Source: Azospirillum brasilense
GTDB taxonomy: Bacteria > Pseudomonadota > Alphaproteobacteria > Azospirillales > Azospirillaceae
Length of the DNA stretch: 64,000 nucleotides
Reading direction: 5' to 3'
NCBI RefSeq assembly: GCF_007827815.1
Contig: NZ_VITH01000007.1
Span: 345,378-409,377, forward strand
The notes under the pieces are model-generated. The model was not told the DNA's origin and ran no database searches. It saw only the letters and a list, made by a program, of their open reading frames with translations. The position numbers and the translations under genes are program-made. Below, one piece after another: positions 1 to 8,889 of the stretch (the stretch's first letter is position 1; each line of letters opens with the position of its first letter).

Positions 1-70
1 GGACCAGCAGGGGGGTGCCGCCGTTCGCTTCGCCGGCTTCCAGATAGGTGAGGGGAAGACCCTGGGCCAT
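1..70 (-). CDS. alpha/beta hydrolase, N-terminal fragment (partial)
   Basis: A reading frame begins with ATG at 70 and runs leftward off the window. Its 23 visible codons read MAQGLPLTYLEAGEANGGTP and then LLV. That pattern (a short beta strand, LxYLEAG, then a hydrophobic strand that would lead to HG) is the usual start of alpha/beta hydrolase fold proteins. The gene is divergent from murJ. Only the N-terminus is present, so substrate and catalytic residues cannot be judged. Confidence 0.5.
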   Translation of the reverse strand, partial: MAQGLPLTYLEAGEANGGTPLLV

Positions 71-240
71 GGACGTTCCGCTTGTCTGAAGATGGAGGAT
101 GGGGCAATGGGTGGGCGCCGATCCTAGCAGACCGTTTCCGCCCACCGCCTTCAAATTCCACACGGGCCGGCATGCCGAAAGGCGTGACGCGGGCGGGGAA
201 AACGCTAGGATGGCGCCGCCCATCAGAGGACCGTACCACC

Positions 241-1791
241 GTGCTCCGCAACATCCTGTCCGTCGGCGGGCTGACGCTGGTCAGCCGCGTCCTTGGCTTC
301 CTGCGCGACGTCCTGACCGCAGCGCTGCTCGGCGCCGGGCCGGTGGCCGACGCCTTCTTCGTGGCGTTCCGGCTGCCCAACCATTTCCGTGCCCTGTTCG
401 CGGAGGGTGCCTTCAACTCCGCCTTCGTGCCGCTGTTCTCCGCCAAGCTGGTGCAGGACGGGCAGGCCGCCGCCAAGCGCTTCGCCGAGGAGGTGATGAG
501 CCTGCTGCTCGCGGTGCAGCTTCTGTTCCTGGCCGGCATCCTGGCGATCATGCCGCAGTTCATGACGGTCTTTGCGCCGGGCTTCTCCGACGAGCCGGAG
601 AAGTTCCGGCTGGCCGTGCTGTTCACCAGCATCACCTTTCCGTACCTGCTGTTCATCTCGCTGGAATCGCTGCTGGCCGGCGTGCTGAACAGCATGGGGC
701 GGTTCGGGGCGGCGGCGGCGGCGCCAATCCTGCTCAACCTGTGCCTGATCGCGGCGATGGTGCTGGCCGCGCCGCTGCTGCCCACGGTCGGTCACGCCCT
801 GTCCTGGGGCGTTTTCGCCGCCGGGCTGGCGCAGTTCCTCTACCTGTATTGGGAGGCGAGCCGGGCCGGGATGGGGCTGCGTCTGGCCCTGCCGCGTTTC
901 ACGCCCGACGTGAAGCGTTTCCTGACGGTGCTGGGGCCGGCGGCGCTGGGGTCCGGCCTTACGCAGATCAATCTGTTCGTCGACACGCTGATCGCCTCGC
1001 TGCTGCCCACCGGCGCGGTGTCCTACCTCTATTACGCGGACCGGCTGAACCAGCTGCCGCTGGGCGTCATCGGGATCGCGGTGGGCACCGTCTTGCTTCC
1101 GGAAATGGCCCGGCGCATCAAGGGCGGGGACGAGCCGGGCGCGGTGGAGAGTCAGAACCGGGCGGTGGAGCTGTCGCTGGTGCTGACCCTGCCGGCCGCC
1201 GCCGCCTTCCTGGTCGCCGGCCTGCCCATCGTGTCGGTGCTGTTCCAACACGGCGCCTTCGGCCCGACCGACGCCGCGCAGTCCGCCGCCACCTTGCAGG
1301 CCTACGCGCTGGGCCTGCCGGCCTTCGTGGTGATCCGCAGCCTCGTCAACGGCTTCTACGCCCGGCACGACACGGCGACCCCGGTGCGGGTGGCGCTGGC
1401 CGCGACGGCGGTCAACGTGGCGCTGAAGCTGGCCCTGATGGGGCCGCTGGCGCAGGTGGGGCTGGCGGTGGCGACCTCCGTCGCCGCCTGGGTCAACGCC
1501 GGGCTGCTGGCGTGGCTGCTGACCCGGCGCGGGCTGTTCAAGGCCGATGCCCGGCTGCTGCGTAACCTGCCGCGCATGGCCATCGCGGCGCTCGCCATGG
1601 GTGGCACGCTGTGGCTGGTGCAGACCCAGCTGTCGCCCTGGCTGACCGCCCATGGGCTGTTCGAGCGCCTGGGCGGGCTGGTGCTGCTGGGCCTTGCCGG
1701 TCTGCTGGTCTACGCGCTGCTGGCGGTCGCGCTGGGCCTGCTGCGCCGGTCGGATCTCGGGCGGTTCCGCCGGCGCCGCAAGAGCGCTTGA
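241..1791 (+). CDS. murJ: lipid II flippase MurJ (MviN)
   Basis: This 516-residue polytopic membrane protein flips lipid II across the inner membrane for peptidoglycan synthesis. The N-terminus VLRNILSVGGLTLVSRVLGF matches the first segment of the MurJ/MviN family (MOP exporter superfamily), and hydrophobic segments continue to the end, as expected for about 14 helices; the length is typical. I chose the GTG at 241 because AGAGGA at 225-230 lies at good spacing and the family begins here. The frame stays open upstream (ATG at 172), but that extension is charged and not family-like. It is followed within 3 bases by the convergent sulfurtransferase gene. Confidence 0.92.
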   Translation: MLRNILSVGGLTLVSRVLGFLRDVLTAALLGAGPVADAFFVAFRLPNHFRALFAEGAFNSAFVPLFSAKLVQDGQAAAKRFAEEVMSLLLAVQLLFLAGILAIMPQFMTVFAPGFSDEPEKFRLAVLFTSITFPYLLFISLESLLAGVLNSMGRFGAAAAAPILLNLCLIAAMVLAAPLLPTVGHALSWGVFAAGLAQFLYLYWEASRAGMGLRLALPRFTPDVKRFLTVLGPAALGSGLTQINLFVDTLIASLLPTGAVSYLYYADRLNQLPLGVIGIAVGTVLLPEMARRIKGGDEPGAVESQNRAVELSLVLTLPAAAAFLVAGLPIVSVLFQHGAFGPTDAAQSAATLQAYALGLPAFVVIRSLVNGFYARHDTATPVRVALAATAVNVALKLALMGPLAQVGLAVATSVAAWVNAGLLAWLLTRRGLFKADARLLRNLPRMAIAALAMGGTLWLVQTQLSPWLTAHGLFERLGGLVLLGLAGLLVYALLAVALGLLRRSDLGRFRRRRKSA

Positions 1792-1794
1792 TGG

Positions 1795-2637
1795 TTACGC
1801 CGCCGGCCCGTTCTTGACAGGGCGGGCCGGGTCGGCGGTCCATTCCGACATCGACCCGTCATAGAGCCGGACCCCGTCGATCCCCGCCACCTCGCTCAGC
1901 GCGAACCAGGACACCGAGGCGAGGTGGCCGGTGTTGCAGAAGGTGATCGTGGCATTGCCCGTCCCGGCCCGATCCGCCAGCGCCTTCACCGCGTCGGCGG
2001 GGAGGAAGCGCTTCTCGGCGGCGGAGTAGAAGGCGCCATTCTCGATCAGCACCGCCCCCGGCAGCGTGCCCGGAACGCGGGCCTGTGGGCTCTTGGCCTT
2101 GCCCTCGAACTGCTCGGCGGAGCGGGAATCCAGAAGCGGGACGGAGCCGCCGGCCACCGCCGCCGCGACCACGGGCAGGGGCGCGCGCAGGTCCTCGCGG
2201 GGGGCCGCGGTGAAGGTTGCGGCGGGGCGGGTGGCGGCGGCCGTGACGACGGGATGTCCGGCGTCGCTCCAGGCGGCGAAGCCGCCGTCCAGCACCGACA
2301 CGCGGTCATGGCCGAGCGTCTTGAAGGTCCAATAGACGCGCGTCGCGTTCCCCATGTCGGCGGCGCTCAGGCCGCTGGCGACCAGCACGACGTGGTCACC
2401 GTTGCCGATCCCCATCCCGCCGATCAGCCCTTCCAGAACGGCCGTTTCGGGCAGCAGGCCCGGAACGCCGTCCACCGTCGCCCGCCAGCCGGCCTTCGCG
2501 TAGTCGGAATGGATCGAGCCGGGGATGAAGCCGCCCGACGGCGGCGTGCGCACGTCGAGGATCACGAGGTCCGGGCGGTTGAGGGCGCCCTTCAGCCAGG
2601 CGCTGTCGACCAGCGGGCGTTGGAATTCGGTCGTCAT
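1795..2637 (-). CDS. sseA: thiosulfate/3-mercaptopyruvate sulfurtransferase
   Basis: A 280-residue tandem rhodanese protein. The N-terminal rhodanese domain (about 1-135) contains LVILDVR and the SVLDGGFAAW motif but no catalytic cysteine. The C-terminal domain (about 150-275) carries the active-site loop CNTGHLAS with Cys234. This arrangement is that of SseA-type enzymes, which move sulfane sulfur from thiosulfate or 3-mercaptopyruvate to cyanide or other thiophiles. The loop is CNTGHLA rather than the CG(S)GVTA of classical 3-mercaptopyruvate enzymes, so substrate preference is open. It ends 3 bases from murJ on the opposite strand. The start is ATG at 2637. Confidence 0.88.
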   Translation of the reverse strand: MTTEFQRPLVDSAWLKGALNRPDLVILDVRTPPSGGFIPGSIHSDYAKAGWRATVDGVPGLLPETAVLEGLIGGMGIGNGDHVVLVASGLSAADMGNATRVYWTFKTLGHDRVSVLDGGFAAWSDAGHPVVTAAATRPAATFTAAPREDLRAPLPVVAAAVAGGSVPLLDSRSAEQFEGKAKSPQARVPGTLPGAVLIENGAFYSAAEKRFLPADAVKALADRAGTGNATITFCNTGHLASVSWFALSEVAGIDGVRLYDGSMSEWTADPARPVKNGPAA

Positions 2638-2834
2638 GGCTCTGCCTTCGCGGCTGGTTTCAGGTCGGGCAGGCAGGGTATCAACACAAGGCGGCGCAGG
2701 AAAACCAAATCTGCGCTGTTGTTTCCCATCCTTGTCGCAGGGCGTTGCGACGGTCGCCGTTGCCCCGGCGCGCCCGGTGCGGTAACTCTAGTCGGTTGGA
2801 AGGGTCCGATGACCCGGGGTGTAAGGAGTGCGGC

Positions 2835-3137
2835 ATGGCCAACATCGACGATCTGCTGGGCGCCGGCTCGTCCGACGACATGAGCAGCGACGCCTTCGCC
2901 ATCGGCGACGCGCCGGTCGAGATCAAGGTGGTCATCGGCACCGCCATGCTGCGCGTCCGCGACCTTCTGAAGCTGGGCCGCGGCGCCGTTGTGGAACTGG
3001 ACCGGCACCTGAAGGACCCGACCGACGTCTATGTGGAGGGTGTGCTCGTCGCCCGCGGCGAGGTCGTCATCGTGGACGACAAGATCGGCGTCACCCTGAC
3101 CGACTTCGTGAAATCCAGCCGCGAGTGGAAGCGCTAA
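2835..3137 (+). CDS. fliN: flagellar motor switch protein FliN
   Basis: A 100-residue protein consisting of a short acidic N-terminal tail and a SpoA/FliN C-terminal domain (about 22-95: VEIKVVIGTAMLRVRDLLKL, GAVVELDRHLKDP, VYVEGVLVARGEVVIVDD). FliN forms part of the C-ring that switches rotation and docks the export apparatus. The start is ATG 2835, preceded by AAGGAG at 2823-2828. No other flagellar gene is nearby, so it stands alone here, as flagellar genes are often scattered in alphaproteobacteria. The length is at the short end for FliN but usual for the alphaproteobacterial form. Confidence 0.9.
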   Translation: MANIDDLLGAGSSDDMSSDAFAIGDAPVEIKVVIGTAMLRVRDLLKLGRGAVVELDRHLKDPTDVYVEGVLVARGEVVIVDDKIGVTLTDFVKSSREWKR

Positions 3138-3170
3138 GGTTTTGGCGCTTTGATGCGCTTGCGCAATGAC

Positions 3171-3211
3171 ATGTTCCGGGAGCGAAACGTCATGTTGCGC
3201 TCCCGGAACAT
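3171..3211. terminator. inverted repeat between convergent fliN and gapR
   Basis: Perfect 14-base arms, ATGTTCCGGGAGCG at 3171-3184 and its complement at 3198-3211, enclose a 13-base loop. A second small hairpin (GTTGCG/CGCAAC, 3216-3231) follows at once. There is no T-run, so a Rho-independent terminator is not certain, but the position between two convergent genes fits a shared transcription end. Confidence 0.4.
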
Positions 3212-3244
3212 TCATGTTGCGGCTTCGCAACGATCCTTACGGCG

Positions 3245-3526
3245 TCACTCGGCCGGTTCGGGGACCACGATGTCCAGCGGCGTGCCGGTGGCGTGGGCAT
3301 AGAGCATCAGGTCGTTCAGCAACTCGGCCTCCTGCTCGCCGGCGTCCTTGCGGCGGATGGCGACCAGCTTGTCGAGCGCCTTGATGTTGAAGCCGGCGGA
3401 TTTGACCTCGCTGCGCAGGTCCTTCAGGTCGGCCTTCAGGCCGTCGATCTCGTCCATCAACCGCTCCATGCGGTCGGCGAACTGCTTCAGCTGGTCGGCG
3501 GCGGTGGTGTTGAAACCGGTCGTCAC
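3245..3526 (-). CDS. gapR: GapR-like DUF2312 nucleoid-associated protein
   Basis: A 93-residue, highly charged helical protein. The segment from QLKQFADRMERLMDE through KDLRSEVKSAGFNIKALDKL matches the DUF2312 family, whose Caulobacter member GapR clamps overtwisted DNA ahead of replication and transcription. The middle helix-turn (GFNIKALDKLVAIRRKD) is the conserved family signature and length is typical. The start is a GTG at 3526 with AAGGAG about 11 bases upstream. It is transcribed alone, convergent with fliN. Function in this organism is inferred from family only. Confidence 0.85.
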   Translation of the reverse strand: MTTGFNTTAADQLKQFADRMERLMDEIDGLKADLKDLRSEVKSAGFNIKALDKLVAIRRKDAGEQEAELLNDLMLYAHATGTPLDIVVPEPAE

Positions 3527-3712
3527 GACGGTACCATCTCCTTCAGGAACGGGGACCCCGCGGCCTCCGGCGCCATGGCCGGGCCGCGGGGGGAGGCGCT
3601 GTTAGCACAGCTCGCGGCGCTTTGTCCGGGGACAACGCGCGTGGCTTGACGCGGCGTGGCCGGCAATGCTTTCGTGGCTGCGGCCGTCCCTGCGGTCTGG
3701 AGAGCGAACACG

Positions 3713-4945
3713 ATGTCCGACCTGCCGCCGCTTGGCGCCCCGCGTCTCTTCTCGAATCCGCGCGCCGACACGGACCAGCCCTACGGCTCCGCCGAGCGGG
3801 CGATCCTGAGCCGCTCCGCCTTCCAGGACGCGATGAGCGAGATCGGCGCCTGGCCGGGCTACGCCCCGACCCCGCTGCGCTCGCTGAGCGGGCTGGCCCG
3901 CGCCGCCGGCATCGACCGCATCTGGTACAAGGACGAAAGCAGCCGCTTCAACCTGCACAGCTTCAAGGCGCTGGGCGGCGCCTACGCCGTGCTGCGCCTG
4001 TTGGTGCGGGAGGTGCAGGCCCGCGTGCCCGGCGTGCCGGTGACCGCGCTGGATCTGGTGGTCGGGCGCTACGCCAAGGTGACCCGCGACATCACGGTGA
4101 CCACGGCGACCGACGGCAACCACGGCCGCTCCGTCGCCTGGGGCGCCCAGGTGTTCGGCTGCGGCTGCGTCATCTACATTCCCGGCAACTGCTCGCAGGG
4201 GCGGCAGCAGGCGATCGAGTCCTTCGACGCCCGCGTCGTCCGCGTGACCGGCAACTACGACGACGCGGTGCGGCAGGCGGCGGCGGACGCGCGGGAGCAT
4301 GGCCGGCACGTCGTTTCCGACACCTCCTACACCGGCTACATGGACATCCCGCGCGACGTGATGCAGGGCTACACCGTGATGGTGGAGGAGGCGATCGGCC
4401 AGCTTCCGGCCAGCGAGCGCCCGACCCACGTCTTTGTGCAGGGCGGGGTGGGGGCCTTGCCCGCCGCGGTCTGCGGCCATCTGTGGGAAAGCTGGGGCCG
4501 CCAGCGCCCGCGCTTCGTGGTGGTGGAACCGCACGCCGCCGACTGCCTGTACCAGAGCGCCGTCAACGGCCGCCCGACACCGTCCAAGGGCGATCTGGAG
4601 ACGCTGATGGCCGGACTCGCTTGTGGGGAAGTGTCCCTGCTCGCCTGGGCGATCCTGGAGCGCGGGGCCGACGATTTCCTGACCATCCCCGACGACGCGG
4701 CGGTGGCGACCATGCGCCTGCTGGCCGAGGGGCGGCACGGCGGACGGTCCATCGTGGGCGGGGAGTCCGGTGTGGCCGGTCTGGCCGGCCTGCTCTGCGC
4801 CGCAGCGGACCCGGCGACCCGCGCCAGCCTGGGCCTCGCCCCGGACGCCCGCGTGCTGGTCTTCGGATCGGAAGGGGCGACCGACCCCGAGGTCTATGAG
4901 TCCCTGGTGGGCCTCAAGCCGGACGCGGTGCTGGGCGGCGCCTGA
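3713..4945 (+). CDS. dpaL: diaminopropionate ammonia-lyase
   Basis: A 410-residue fold-type II PLP enzyme. It resembles DpaL/YgeX, which converts 2,3-diaminopropionate to pyruvate and two ammonia. PLP lysine is Lys85 in FNLHSFKALGGAYA; the phosphate loop and reactive region TTATDGNHGRSVAWG follow; FVQGGVGALPAAV and IMAGLACGE-like segments match the family. Start ATG 3713 has GGAGAG at 3699-3704; an upstream in-frame ATG at 3656 is less likely. An aminotransferase gene follows by about 100 bases and may act on the same amino acids. Inference: catabolism of non-standard amino acids as nitrogen source. Confidence 0.88.
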   Translation: MSDLPPLGAPRLFSNPRADTDQPYGSAERAILSRSAFQDAMSEIGAWPGYAPTPLRSLSGLARAAGIDRIWYKDESSRFNLHSFKALGGAYAVLRLLVREVQARVPGVPVTALDLVVGRYAKVTRDITVTTATDGNHGRSVAWGAQVFGCGCVIYIPGNCSQGRQQAIESFDARVVRVTGNYDDAVRQAAADAREHGRHVVSDTSYTGYMDIPRDVMQGYTVMVEEAIGQLPASERPTHVFVQGGVGALPAAVCGHLWESWGRQRPRFVVVEPHAADCLYQSAVNGRPTPSKGDLETLMAGLACGEVSLLAWAILERGADDFLTIPDDAAVATMRLLAEGRHGGRSIVGGESGVAGLAGLLCAAADPATRASLGLAPDARVLVFGSEGATDPEVYESLVGLKPDAVLGGA

Positions 4946-5047
4946 CCGTCCTGCGCGTCCCCCCGTTCTGGTCCCTTGCGTGAGCCCGGCGGGGCGTCCA
5001 CCATGGCACCCCATAAAAATCGGACCCCGCAGACTGGACATCAGGGA

Positions 5048-6229
5048 ATGGACCGCAGAGACGTCAACCCGCTCGTCGCCGCCACCGAGGCCCCGCCCAT
5101 CGCCGAGGCGTGGCGCTGGGTCGAGGGCCGCAACTTTCCGGTGGACAAGCCGCTGATCGACCTCTGTCAGGCGGTGCCCGGCTATCCGCCCGCCGACGCG
5201 TTGACCGCCCATCTGGCGGAGCAGGTGCGGGCGCCGGACACAGCGCGCTACACCGCCATCGATGGCATTCCGCCGCTGACCGCCGCGCTGGCCCGGCGCA
5301 CCGGATCGCTCTATGGCGGCGAGGTCGCGGCGAACGAGGTGCTCATCACCGCCGGCTGCAACCAAGCCTTCGCGGTGGCGGTGATGGGGCTGGCGCGGGC
5401 CGGCGACAACGTGATCCTGCCCGCCCCCTGGTACTTCAATCACAAGATGACGCTGGACATGCTGGGGATCGAGGCCCGGCCGCTGGCGTTGCGCGAGGAG
5501 AACGGGCTGATCCCCGACCCGGCGGAAGCCGAGCGGCTGATCGACGCCGGCACCCGCGCGCTGGTGCTGATCTCCCCCAACAACCCGACCGGCGCCATCG
5601 CCTCGCCCGACGCCATCGCGGCGCTCTACGAACTGTGCGAGCGGCGCGGCGTGAAGCTGCTGCTCGACGAAACCTACCGCGACTTTCCGGATTGGGAGGG
5701 GCGGGCGCCGCATGGGCTGTTCCAGCGGTCCGGCTGGCGGCGGACTCTGGTCCAGCTCTACAGCTTCTCCAAGGTCTACAGCCTTGCCGGCTATCGGGTC
5801 GGCGCGGTGATCGCCGACGCCGGCCTGCTGTCCCAGGCGCGCAAGGTGATGGATTGCCTCGCCATCTGCGCGCCGCATGTCGGGCAGAAGGCGGCGCTGT
5901 TCGGGCTGGAGAATCTTGACGGCTGGGTGGCGGAGAAGCGGGGCGACATCCTGGCCCGCGTCCATGCCTTCCAATCAGCGATGGAGGCCAGCGGCACCGG
6001 GTACCGCATCGCCAGCATCGGGGCCTATTTCGCCTATGTCCGGCATCCCTTCGCCGGCAAGCGCGCCCACGAGGTCGCCGAGGGGCTGGCCCGCGATCAC
6101 AACATCCTGTGCCTGCCCGGCTCCATGTTCGGTCCGGGCCAGGACGATTACCTGCGCTTCGCCTTCGCCAACGTCGACGCGGCGGTCATGCCGGAGATCG
6201 CCCGGCGCCTTGTGGAAAGTGAAGCGTAA
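5048..6229 (+). CDS. class I/II PLP aminotransferase
   Basis: A 393-residue fold-type I aminotransferase with the usual landmarks: ITAGCNQAFAVAV, PAPWYFNHKMTLDML, ISPNNPTGA, LLLDETYRDF and the Schiff-base lysine Lys242 in YSFSKVYSLAGYRVG. It belongs to the large aspartate-aminotransferase superfamily; the substrate cannot be read from sequence. The start is uncertain: ATG 5048 (MDRRDVNPLV) fits the domain boundary but its AGGGA abuts the codon, while ATG 5003 has a G-rich stretch at better spacing and would add 15 residues. It lies about 100 bases after dpaL on the same strand and may be co-transcribed. Confidence 0.85.
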   Translation: MDRRDVNPLVAATEAPPIAEAWRWVEGRNFPVDKPLIDLCQAVPGYPPADALTAHLAEQVRAPDTARYTAIDGIPPLTAALARRTGSLYGGEVAANEVLITAGCNQAFAVAVMGLARAGDNVILPAPWYFNHKMTLDMLGIEARPLALREENGLIPDPAEAERLIDAGTRALVLISPNNPTGAIASPDAIAALYELCERRGVKLLLDETYRDFPDWEGRAPHGLFQRSGWRRTLVQLYSFSKVYSLAGYRVGAVIADAGLLSQARKVMDCLAICAPHVGQKAALFGLENLDGWVAEKRGDILARVHAFQSAMEASGTGYRIASIGAYFAYVRHPFAGKRAHEVAEGLARDHNILCLPGSMFGPGQDDYLRFAFANVDAAVMPEIARRLVESEA

Positions 6230-6235
6230 CGAACG

Positions 6236-6901
6236 TCAGCGGATCAGGTGGGTGACGATGTTGGCGCCCACCGCCGCCAGATGATCGGCGTTGTCGCGGT
6301 AGTCGAGGCTGCCGGAGAAACCGCCGGCGGCCCGCACCCGCTCGATCCAGGCGGGGGCGGCGCCCAGCGCGACCAGACGCTTCACCATCTGGTCGGTCGA
6401 GCGCAGCGTCATGCGGCCGTTCTCCGCCAGACGCGGGGCGTGCACCATGAACTCGGCCGTCGGGGCGGCGTAGCGCGGGTAGCCGGCCAGATAAAGGCCG
6501 ACGCACATGCTCTCGCAGGACTGCCCGCCGGCCACGCGGGTGGCGACGGCACGCCCCGCCTGCCGTTCCGCCAGCATCAGGTCGATCATGCGGTAGCCAG
6601 CGGTCGTGAAGCCGCCGGGGCTGGACAGTTCGACCACCACAGGCTGGCCGGCCGGAACGCTGCGCAGCGCGTCGGAGAAGCGCTGCTCCACGGCCGGGGT
6701 GATGATGCCGTCCAGTCGCAGCGTCGTGGAGTCCATTTGATCGACGCGGACCAGCGTGGCGTCGGGGAAGTCGGAGGCGGCGGGCGCCGGCGCCGGGTTC
6801 GGACGGTTCACCGACAGGCTGTCGGCGGTCGCGGCCCCAGACGAGCCGACGGCCAGCAGCAGCCCCAGAACCATCATGCGTGCAGTCGCGCGAACCGGCA
6901 T
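6236..6901 (-). CDS. exported ClpP/crotonase-fold protein (COG3904-like)
   Basis: A 221-residue protein with a clear signal peptide (MPVRATARMMVLGLLLAVGS, cleavage near ATA-DS) and a ClpP-like core: VVVELSSPGGFTTAGYRMID followed by GGQSCESMCVGLYLAGYPRY and the EFMVHAPR strand. In this fold the serine of ESMC would sit where ClpP and SppA-like proteases carry the nucleophile, and the HAP histidine is appropriately placed. It resembles predicted periplasmic proteins of COG3904; activity is unproven. GGAGG at 6906-6910 supports ATG 6901. It is divergent from the esterase at 7036, with which it shares a 134-base promoter region. Confidence 0.7.
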   Translation of the reverse strand: MPVRATARMMVLGLLLAVGSSGAATADSLSVNRPNPAPAPAASDFPDATLVRVDQMDSTTLRLDGIITPAVEQRFSDALRSVPAGQPVVVELSSPGGFTTAGYRMIDLMLAERQAGRAVATRVAGGQSCESMCVGLYLAGYPRYAAPTAEFMVHAPRLAENGRMTLRSTDQMVKRLVALGAAPAWIERVRAAGGFSGSLDYRDNADHLAAVGANIVTHLIR

Positions 6902-7035
6902 CGAAACCTCCTTGCTCTGGGAAGGAGGGTGCCGGGAAATGCTTGCGTGATGGTTAACGCCAAGCCTGCCCAAAGGTGCAACGTCCCTCGCCGCAGACTG
7001 TTTATGGAGGAAGGCGATCGTCTGGGCTGTGACTG

Positions 7036-7908
7036 GTGAAACAAATTTGCGCATTTTGCGCTGCGACCATGCTGATTCTGTGGGCCTTTCAGGGCTTATC
7101 GGCGGAATTGGTTAATAATATGGCGCCGCAACAATTATCGCGCGGCTGCGGAGCGCCGGCTCCGGCAACGGTGCCCGACCATGTGACCCTGGACGGGGCG
7201 GCGCGCGGCGTGATCGTGGCCGTGCCGGAGGGCTACCGTCCCGACCGTCCGTTCAGCCTCGTCGTCGCCTTCCACGGGCGGACCAACAGCAACGCCGAGG
7301 TGCGGCGCTACTTCGGCTTGGAAGGGCAGGAGGGGGAGCCGGCGATCGTCGTTTATCCGGCCAGCCTGAAGGACTCCCGTGGCTTGAACGTCTGGTCCGA
7401 CCCCGGTGACCCGCCGGACCGGCTGCGCGATTTCCGACTGTTCGACGCCGTTCTGGAGAGCATGGCGGCGAGCTATTGCATCGACATGGGCCGGGTGTTC
7501 GTCGTCGGCCATTCGCTGGGCGGGTCCTTCGCCAACAGCCTCGCCTGCGCGCGGGGCGGGGTGATCCGCGGGCTGGCCAGCCTCGGCGGCGGGTCCGCGC
7601 GGCCCAAGAACTGTGGTGGGCCGGTCGCCGCCATGGTCCTGCACAACCCGCGCGACGAGCAGGTGCCGGTCTCCGAAGCCCTGCGCCTGCGTCGTGCGCT
7701 GCTGGCCCAGGACGGCCTGCCGACGGGCAGCGAGCCGGACGAGCCGCACCGTTTCAACTGCAGGCGCTATGGTGCCGAAGGCGAGGAGAACCCGGTTCTG
7801 TGGTGTCCGCTGGCCGACGACCGCACGCGCAACGGGCGCTTCTACCCGCATCAATGGCCGCAAGGGGTGGGGGCGGCGATCATGGCCTTCTTCGCGCGGC
7901 TGGACTGA
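7036..7908 (+). CDS. exported polyhydroxybutyrate-depolymerase-like esterase
   Basis: A 290-residue exported alpha/beta hydrolase of the LpqC/PHB-depolymerase-like group. Residues 1-23 form a signal peptide (hydrophobic MLILWAFQGLSAE). The mature part has FSLVVAFHGRTNSN (oxyanion region), the nucleophile elbow VVGHSLGGSF with Ser160, an aspartate in HNPRDEQVPV and a late histidine in FYPHQWP. The family includes esterases that cleave short polyesters or feruloyl esters, so the true substrate is not known. Start GTG 7036 has only a weak ribosome site; an ATG at 7069 would cut the signal peptide. It precedes the ABC importer by about 100 bases. Confidence 0.75.
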   Translation: MKQICAFCAATMLILWAFQGLSAELVNNMAPQQLSRGCGAPAPATVPDHVTLDGAARGVIVAVPEGYRPDRPFSLVVAFHGRTNSNAEVRRYFGLEGQEGEPAIVVYPASLKDSRGLNVWSDPGDPPDRLRDFRLFDAVLESMAASYCIDMGRVFVVGHSLGGSFANSLACARGGVIRGLASLGGGSARPKNCGGPVAAMVLHNPRDEQVPVSEALRLRRALLAQDGLPTGSEPDEPHRFNCRRYGAEGEENPVLWCPLADDRTRNGRFYPHQWPQGVGAAIMAFFARLD

Positions 7909-8010
7909 GTTGCGTCGTCCGCGGCGACAATTGTTGGCTGTGGCCATTGCCGAGGCCGCCTCATTCCGCCAAGATGCCGTGAAAACGACCATCAGGGACG
8001 GAACGCATTG

Positions 8011-8865
8011 ATGTCAGACAGCGCCGCCGTGGCGGCCGCCCTGCGGACGGAGGGGGCGGACAAGGCCGCGCTCCGCCTGGACGGCGTGACCTGCACCTTT
8101 CCATCGCCCGACGGACGCGGGCAGACCTACACGGCGGTCCAGGGCGTGACCCTGTCGGTCGCCGCGGGGGAGTTCGTGTCCATCGTCGGGCCGACCGGCA
8201 GCGGCAAATCCACCATCCTGAACGTCGCGGCGGGGCTTCTCGCCCCCAGCGCCGGACGCGCCCTGACCTTCGGGGAGCCGGTCGACGGCATCAATCCGCA
8301 CGCCGGCTACATGTTCCAGGCGGACGCGCTGATGCCCTGGAAGTCGGCGCTGGAGAATGTCGCCGCCGGGCTGGAGTTCCGTGGCGTGCCGCGGCGCGAG
8401 GCGGAGGAGCGGGCGCGCCCCTGGCTGGCCCGCGTCGGGCTGGACCGCTTCGGCGACCGCTACCCGCACCAGCTCTCCGGCGGCATGCGCAAGCGGGTGG
8501 CGCTGGCCCAGACGCTGATCGTCGATCCCAAGATCGTGCTGATGGACGAGCCCTTCTCGGCGCTCGACATCCAGACGCGGCAGCTGATGGAGAACGAACT
8601 GCTGGACCTGTGGTCGGCGGACCGCAAGTCGGTCGTCTTCATCACCCACGACCTGGAGGAGGCCATCTCCATGTCCGACCGGGTTCTGGTGCTGTCCGCC
8701 GGCCCCGGCGCCCGGCTGATCGGCGAGTACCGGGTGGATCTTGAGCGCCCGCGCGACGTGGCGGAGATTCGCATGACGCCGCGCTTCCTCGACCTGCACC
8801 GGGAAATCTGGGGGCAGCTGCGCGAGGAAGTGCTGAAGGGCTACGCCCAAACCAAACTGAAATGA
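8011..8865 (+). CDS. NitT/TauT-family ABC transporter, ATP-binding protein
   Basis: A 284-residue ABC ATPase with Walker A GPTGSGKST (near residue 64), Q-loop region YMFQADALMPWKSALENV, signature LSGGMRKRVALAQTL, Walker B KIVLMDEPFSALD and the switch histidine in VVFITHDLEEAI. The arrangement and the DALMPW motif are those of importers of nitrate, sulfonate, taurine or pyrimidine-precursor type. ATG 8011 is preceded by AGGGACGG. The permease and binding-protein genes follow directly, giving a complete importer operon (8011-10754). Confidence 0.92.
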   Translation: MSDSAAVAAALRTEGADKAALRLDGVTCTFPSPDGRGQTYTAVQGVTLSVAAGEFVSIVGPTGSGKSTILNVAAGLLAPSAGRALTFGEPVDGINPHAGYMFQADALMPWKSALENVAAGLEFRGVPRREAEERARPWLARVGLDRFGDRYPHQLSGGMRKRVALAQTLIVDPKIVLMDEPFSALDIQTRQLMENELLDLWSADRKSVVFITHDLEEAISMSDRVLVLSAGPGARLIGEYRVDLERPRDVAEIRMTPRFLDLHREIWGQLREEVLKGYAQTKLK

Positions 8866-8889
8866 CGTCCAAGCCGACGTGAGGACCCC

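Noticed and set aside
3602..5974. A 790-codon open frame on the minus strand opposite dpaL and the aminotransferase
   Set aside because: It is a GC-rich shadow: composition is dominated by Arg, Gly, His, Gln and Ala with no domain pattern, and both plus-strand genes match known families over the same bases.
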